DNA from: UBA4732 sp002404095
GTDB taxonomy: Bacteria; Planctomycetota; Planctomycetia; Gemmatales; Gemmataceae
Direction: 5' to 3'
NCBI GenBank assembly: GCA_036783645.1
Contig: DAIPWT010000020.1
Coordinates: forward strand, 1 to 64,000
Length of the DNA: 64,000 nt
Positions 60,888-64,000 of this stretch are shown piece after piece. The position numbers and the translations under genes are program-made. The notes below the pieces were generated by a model that saw only the letters and a list, made by a program, of their open reading frames with translations, had not been told where the DNA came from and made no database searches. Positions within the stretch are counted from its first letter, which is position 1, and the number at the start of each line of letters is the position of its first letter.

Positions 60888-61931
60888 TTACCAATCGCTG
60901 CCAAGGGGCTGGTAGTCCGCAGGGTCCACCGCTCGGCCGAAGGTCACTTGGCTGACGCCGCTATTGACCAAGCGGACGCTGCCGTCGCCCATCCCCGCCA
61001 TCATTCCGCCGGCGTAGAAGCCTTGCAGCCTCGTGGGGTCGCATACCCCTGCCGCAGTCGGCCTAATCGGCGGTTGGTTCTGCGGGAGGGCCATGAAGGA
61101 CCAAGGATAGTTCGATATCTTATCTATATCCGACGGGGTATTTCCCGTACCTGAAGGCGGAAGCGCAAAGAAGGAGGGGGCCCATAAAACGCCGCTGCCG
61201 CCTGCGCCAAATCCATTATTGACATAGCCGCACGCGCCGGCGTTCTGACCGTCTTCCTGCCAGATGTGTTCAACGTACTTGGATTGGTTGACGTTCTTGA
61301 ATTTCACGTCGCCGCAGATCACGTATTTTTCCGCGAAGAAGATCGTGTTCGAGGTTCCGTCCGGGATGCTGCGCGGGTAGGACATTTTGGAGGTTGTTCC
61401 CCAGTCCTCGCCCCAGCCGCCGCGGAAGACGTGCCAGTTGGCGGAATAACTGGTCTGCCCGCGACTCCAATTGGGAGTGGAGCCGTTCGCCGGCGCGCTC
61501 GGGTCGCCGGGAGAAATGTACGGTTTGACAACCTCTTGGAGCCGGTACGAGTGTCCAGAAGCTGTCCCGTTGGAGTCGACGGCCGGGTCAGTGTAGACGT
61601 TGCCCTGTTCAATGTACGGCAACAGGTAGTAGAACTGGTTTCCGAAGTGCGATGGATTGTAGGGAGTGCCCCACGTGGCTGAATTTGTGTCGACGGCTTG
61701 GAATTGGCCGCAAGTGGTTGGAATTTTGCCCCCATTGGCGTCGGCGCAACTCTGGACGGCAAGGCCCAGCTGCTTGAGGTTGTTGGCGTCCGAGATGCGT
61801 GCGGCCGCTTCACGGACCTTCTGGACGGCCGGCAGCAGCAGTCCGATGAGGATGGCGATGATGGCGATCACCACCAACAGTTCGATCAGCGTGAAGCCGC
61901 GCCATCTGCGGCCGAGACGGAAAACTGGCAT
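60888..61931 (-). CDS. DUF1559 pilin-like (type II pseudopilin signal) protein
   Basis: A 347-residue exported protein. The start carries a prepilin-type signal, GFTLIELLVVIAIIAILI, followed by LLPAVQKVREAAAR and the NLKQLGLA stretch typical of DUF1559. The C-terminal MMAGMGDGSVRLVN is the family hallmark. It may be assembled like a pseudopilin or stay membrane-bound. GGAGG precedes the ATG at 61931. Operon with the lipoprotein and TPR genes is likely. Confidence 0.93.
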   Translation of the reverse strand: MPVFRLGRRWRGFTLIELLVVIAIIAILIGLLLPAVQKVREAAARISDANNLKQLGLAVQSCADANGGKIPTTCGQFQAVDTNSATWGTPYNPSHFGNQFYYLLPYIEQGNVYTDPAVDSNGTASGHSYRLQEVVKPYISPGDPSAPANGSTPNWSRGQTSYSANWHVFRGGWGEDWGTTSKMSYPRSIPDGTSNTIFFAEKYVICGDVKFKNVNQSKYVEHIWQEDGQNAGACGYVNNGFGAGGSGVLWAPSFFALPPSGTGNTPSDIDKISNYPWSFMALPQNQPPIRPTAAGVCDPTRLQGFYAGGMMAGMGDGSVRLVNSGVSQVTFGRAVDPADYQPLGSDW

Positions 61932-62254
61932 GGAAACACCTCCGACAGAGGAAAAGAAAAAAGCACGAGAACCATTCTCGTTAGATCACAATGAAGCAGA
62001 AGACTGGTTCGCGAGAGGCCGATGAGGGAAAGGCCGAAGTGGCGAAATATGCCGACCCATTCTTCTCAATCGACCGCGAGCCTAACTTTAATTTGTATAC
62101 CTCGCGGACCGGGCAGTCAAGGAGAAAATGAGCGGAGTATGAGAATTTCGCCTCGGCCGATGCTTGAGGAGGCGCTTGACCCATCTGGATTTCACCCTTA
62201 TGCTGAGTCATACCCTTATTTCAGGCCGTTCTCCTTCCCTTCCCGCGTGACCTC
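61932..62254. other. 323-bp intergenic region with no gene seen
   Basis: It lies between the divergent DUF1559 and membrane-protein genes. No gene, repeat or known RNA was recognised; promoters for both sides should be here. Confidence 0.55.
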
Positions 62255-64000
62255 ATGGCGCTATCCAACGAACTTTCGCCCTCTGCCTTGCCTTCGCACC
62301 TTGACGCCCCCCGGTGCCAGAGTTGGGCGGTACTGTTCTTCGTATCGGCTCTTGCTTTCCTGCTGGCATCGTTTCCCGCGCGCAACAGCGACCTTTGGCT
62401 CCACTTGGCCGCGGGAAGACGCCTGGCTCAGGGAGAATATCCCTCGGACGCGGCCTCGCGATCCTCTTCCGACCGCCGCGTGAACCCCGCGCCGCTCTAC
62501 GACCTTGTTACCTACGGCATCTATTCATTGTTCGGCGGCTTCGGCCTGGTGCTTGGAAAAGCGCTTGTGGCGGTCGTGATCGCCCTGTGCCTTGTTCGGT
62601 TGAGCGGGGTTGATTCCGGGTGGTGGATTCCTGCCGCCTGCACCGCCCTGGCCCTTCTAGCGATGGGCGCGCGTCTGCTGCTCCAGCCGGCCATTCTCTC
62701 CTGCTTGTTCCTGGCTCTGACCTTTTGGTTTCTTCGGCGCCGTCCTGAAAGTTCCGTCGATCAACGCCGTTCTTTGCTTCCCCCGTGGCCGCTCGCGCTC
62801 TTGTTCCTGATCTGGGTGAACGTGGACGGTTGGTTTGTACTCGGCTTGGGGACTGTCGCCTTTTTGTGGCTGGGTGAGGTTTTGGATTATGCGACTGGAA
62901 GGGGGGAAGAGGTGAAGAGGGGAAAAGGGGAAGAGAGGAATCTAAAAGGTGTTTTATCCTTGTCTCTCTGCCGTCTCGTTTCCTTGACTCTTTTGACGGC
63001 AGTATGCCTGCTCAACCCTTCCACCGTCTATGCCTTCGCCCCCGCGCCGGGCCTCTTGGGATGGTCCGGCCCACTGGTGGCCGGGCACGCGGCGTCGCCG
63101 TTCCAGAAGGATTATCTGGCAACCGTCGGGGTCAACGCGGCGAGTCTGGCCTACTTCCCCTTACTTGGTTTGTCGCTGCTCTCGTTCCTCCTGAGCCTTC
63201 CTCGCTGGAACTGGCGACAATTCCTGCCCTGGCTTGGACTGGCCGTGGTAAGCGTTTTCCAGGCGCGGGCCGTCCCGTTCTTCGCGGTCGCGGCCGGCCC
63301 CGCGCTGGCTTGGAACCTTCAAGATTTTTTTGCCCGGCATCCCGTCGCGCTCAGGTGGCGGGAACGCATCGCGGTGGGCGTCCTGGCAGTGCTGTTGGGC
63401 CTCGGCGTTCTCGTCTGCGCGTGGCCCGGTTGGCTTCAGTCTCCGCCGTTCGAGCCGCGCCGGTTGGCCGTCGAGCTTCCCCCTTCGCTCGAGCGCGGCG
63501 CGACCACAATCCGGCGCTGGCGCCAGGAGGGAAAGCTGGGGCCGCACGCGCGCGGTCTCCATCTGTCCCCCGAAACGGCCAACGCCTTCGCCTGGTTCTG
63601 TCCCGAAGAGAAGGCGACGCTTGACGACCGCCTGGCCTCGGCCATCATCGCGGATCGCGAAGCGCGCGGCGAGTGGACTCAAGGACTGCGGTCGGCGGGG
63701 GCCCACCATTTGATCGTTTACGATTCGGATCATGGGCGCCTTTCTTCCATCCTCGACCGGCTGTTTGCCGACCCCGTGCAATGGCCGCTCCTCTACGTGG
63801 AAGGAGACTTGGCCGTCTTTGGCTGGCGCGACCCCGACGCGGCCGAGACGGCGGACCCTTTCCGGGAAATAGAATTGGACCTGAATCAGTTGGCCTTCCA
63901 CCCGGCCCCGGACAAGAAGGCGCCGCCCAAGCCGTCGGCCGGCAAACCCGAGGCGCCGCCCATATGGGACGCCTTTTGGAAACCATCGCCTCCGCGCCCG
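62255..64000 (+). CDS. polytopic membrane protein, 3' end outside the window
   Basis: An open frame of at least 582 codons from the ATG at 62255 to the window edge with no stop. It has about nine or ten hydrophobic helices (WAVLFFVSALAFLLASFPAR, then WPLALLFLIWVNVDGWFVLG) and an N-terminal motif DLWLHLAAGRRLAQGEYP seen in some planctomycete membrane proteins. A purine-rich, in-frame stretch (62889-62950) encodes the Lys/Glu-rich RGEEVKRGKGEER. The C-terminal part becomes soluble and Pro/Lys-rich near the edge. The function is unknown; it may be an envelope glycosyltransferase-like protein. Confidence 0.7.
   Translation, partial: MALSNELSPSALPSHLDAPRCQSWAVLFFVSALAFLLASFPARNSDLWLHLAAGRRLAQGEYPSDAASRSSSDRRVNPAPLYDLVTYGIYSLFGGFGLVLGKALVAVVIALCLVRLSGVDSGWWIPAACTALALLAMGARLLLQPAILSCLFLALTFWFLRRRPESSVDQRRSLLPPWPLALLFLIWVNVDGWFVLGLGTVAFLWLGEVLDYATGRGEEVKRGKGEERNLKGVLSLSLCRLVSLTLLTAVCLLNPSTVYAFAPAPGLLGWSGPLVAGHAASPFQKDYLATVGVNAASLAYFPLLGLSLLSFLLSLPRWNWRQFLPWLGLAVVSVFQARAVPFFAVAAGPALAWNLQDFFARHPVALRWRERIAVGVLAVLLGLGVLVCAWPGWLQSPPFEPRRLAVELPPSLERGATTIRRWRQEGKLGPHARGLHLSPETANAFAWFCPEEKATLDDRLASAIIADREARGEWTQGLRSAGAHHLIVYDSDHGRLSSILDRLFADPVQWPLLYVEGDLAVFGWRDPDAAETADPFREIELDLNQLAFHPAPDKKAPPKPSAGKPEAPPIWDAFWKPSPPRP

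Overview
The window (about 64 kb, GC-rich) looks like a chromosome segment of a planctomycete, most likely of the Gemmata group. The evidence is the gene content: a DUF1559 pilin-like protein with its lipoprotein partner, a DUF1501 Tat protein, a planctomycete-type cytochrome domain joined to WD40 repeats, zinc-ribbon/transmembrane proteins, FHA-GAF-SpoIIE and PilZ signalling fusions, Uma2, and small QPFRPFRV proteins. No tRNA, rRNA, CRISPR array or complete transposon was seen. One 10-N assembly gap lies at 48400-48409.

Layout. 1-6.8 kb: a signalling block with a tandem kinase/pseudokinase/PilZ protein, a membrane caspase-fold protein that appears to lack its catalytic Cys, and a membrane PP2C phosphatase. 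6.8-14 kb: an AlkA-like glycosylase, a Wza-type export lipoprotein, a cytochrome-WD40 protein with a MEMO-family gene, a Tat-exported glycoside hydrolase-like protein, a retropepsin-like protease and a small membrane protein. 14-17.5 kb: an SDR-oleC-oleD operon related to the beta-lactone/olefin pathway. 17.6-23.7 kb: an SRPBCC protein, a toroid protein with a heme motif, two small paralogues, a chimeric SDR-FadJ gene, a LOG protein, a STAS protein and a zinc-ribbon protein. 23.9-27.2 kb: ribosomal protein S21 overlapping an unknown gene, an RRM protein, a basic protein and an S41 protease.

27.6-36 kb: a DUF1499 protein, a GH78 rhamnosidase, a DUF1501 protein, a TPR protein, RsgA and an unknown protein. 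36-39.8 kb: a MacA-ATPase-permease efflux operon. 40-46.3 kb: a degenerate HAD protein, HemF, Uma2, a FabG-like SDR, a HEAT-repeat protein and ClpS. 46.3-56.3 kb: an FHA-GAF-SpoIIE phosphatase, an NHL-type Tat protein split by the assembly gap, a PAS/GAF response regulator, a metallophosphoesterase, a GT87-like membrane protein and an FdhF/YdeP-like molybdoenzyme. 56.5-58.7 kb: a scar with an ISKra4 transposase remnant, a truncated glycosyltransferase, a CBS protein, an IS3-like end and a beheaded gene. 58.8-64 kb: a TPR membrane protein, the lipoprotein and DUF1559 gene, and a membrane protein that runs off the end.

The most unusual feature is a dense population of long, near-perfect DNA hairpins (arms 15-33 nt). 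They belong to at least eight unrelated sequence families and mostly sit just 3' of genes, including between the genes of the MacAB operon. One lies in frame inside a membrane-protein gene. Shared arms at distant sites show that some have been copied around the genome. Other items to check are the kinase-pseudokinase-PilZ fusion with its caspase-like and phosphatase neighbours, the chimeric SDR-FadJ gene made by a roughly 250-bp duplication, and a likely leaderless hemF promoter.
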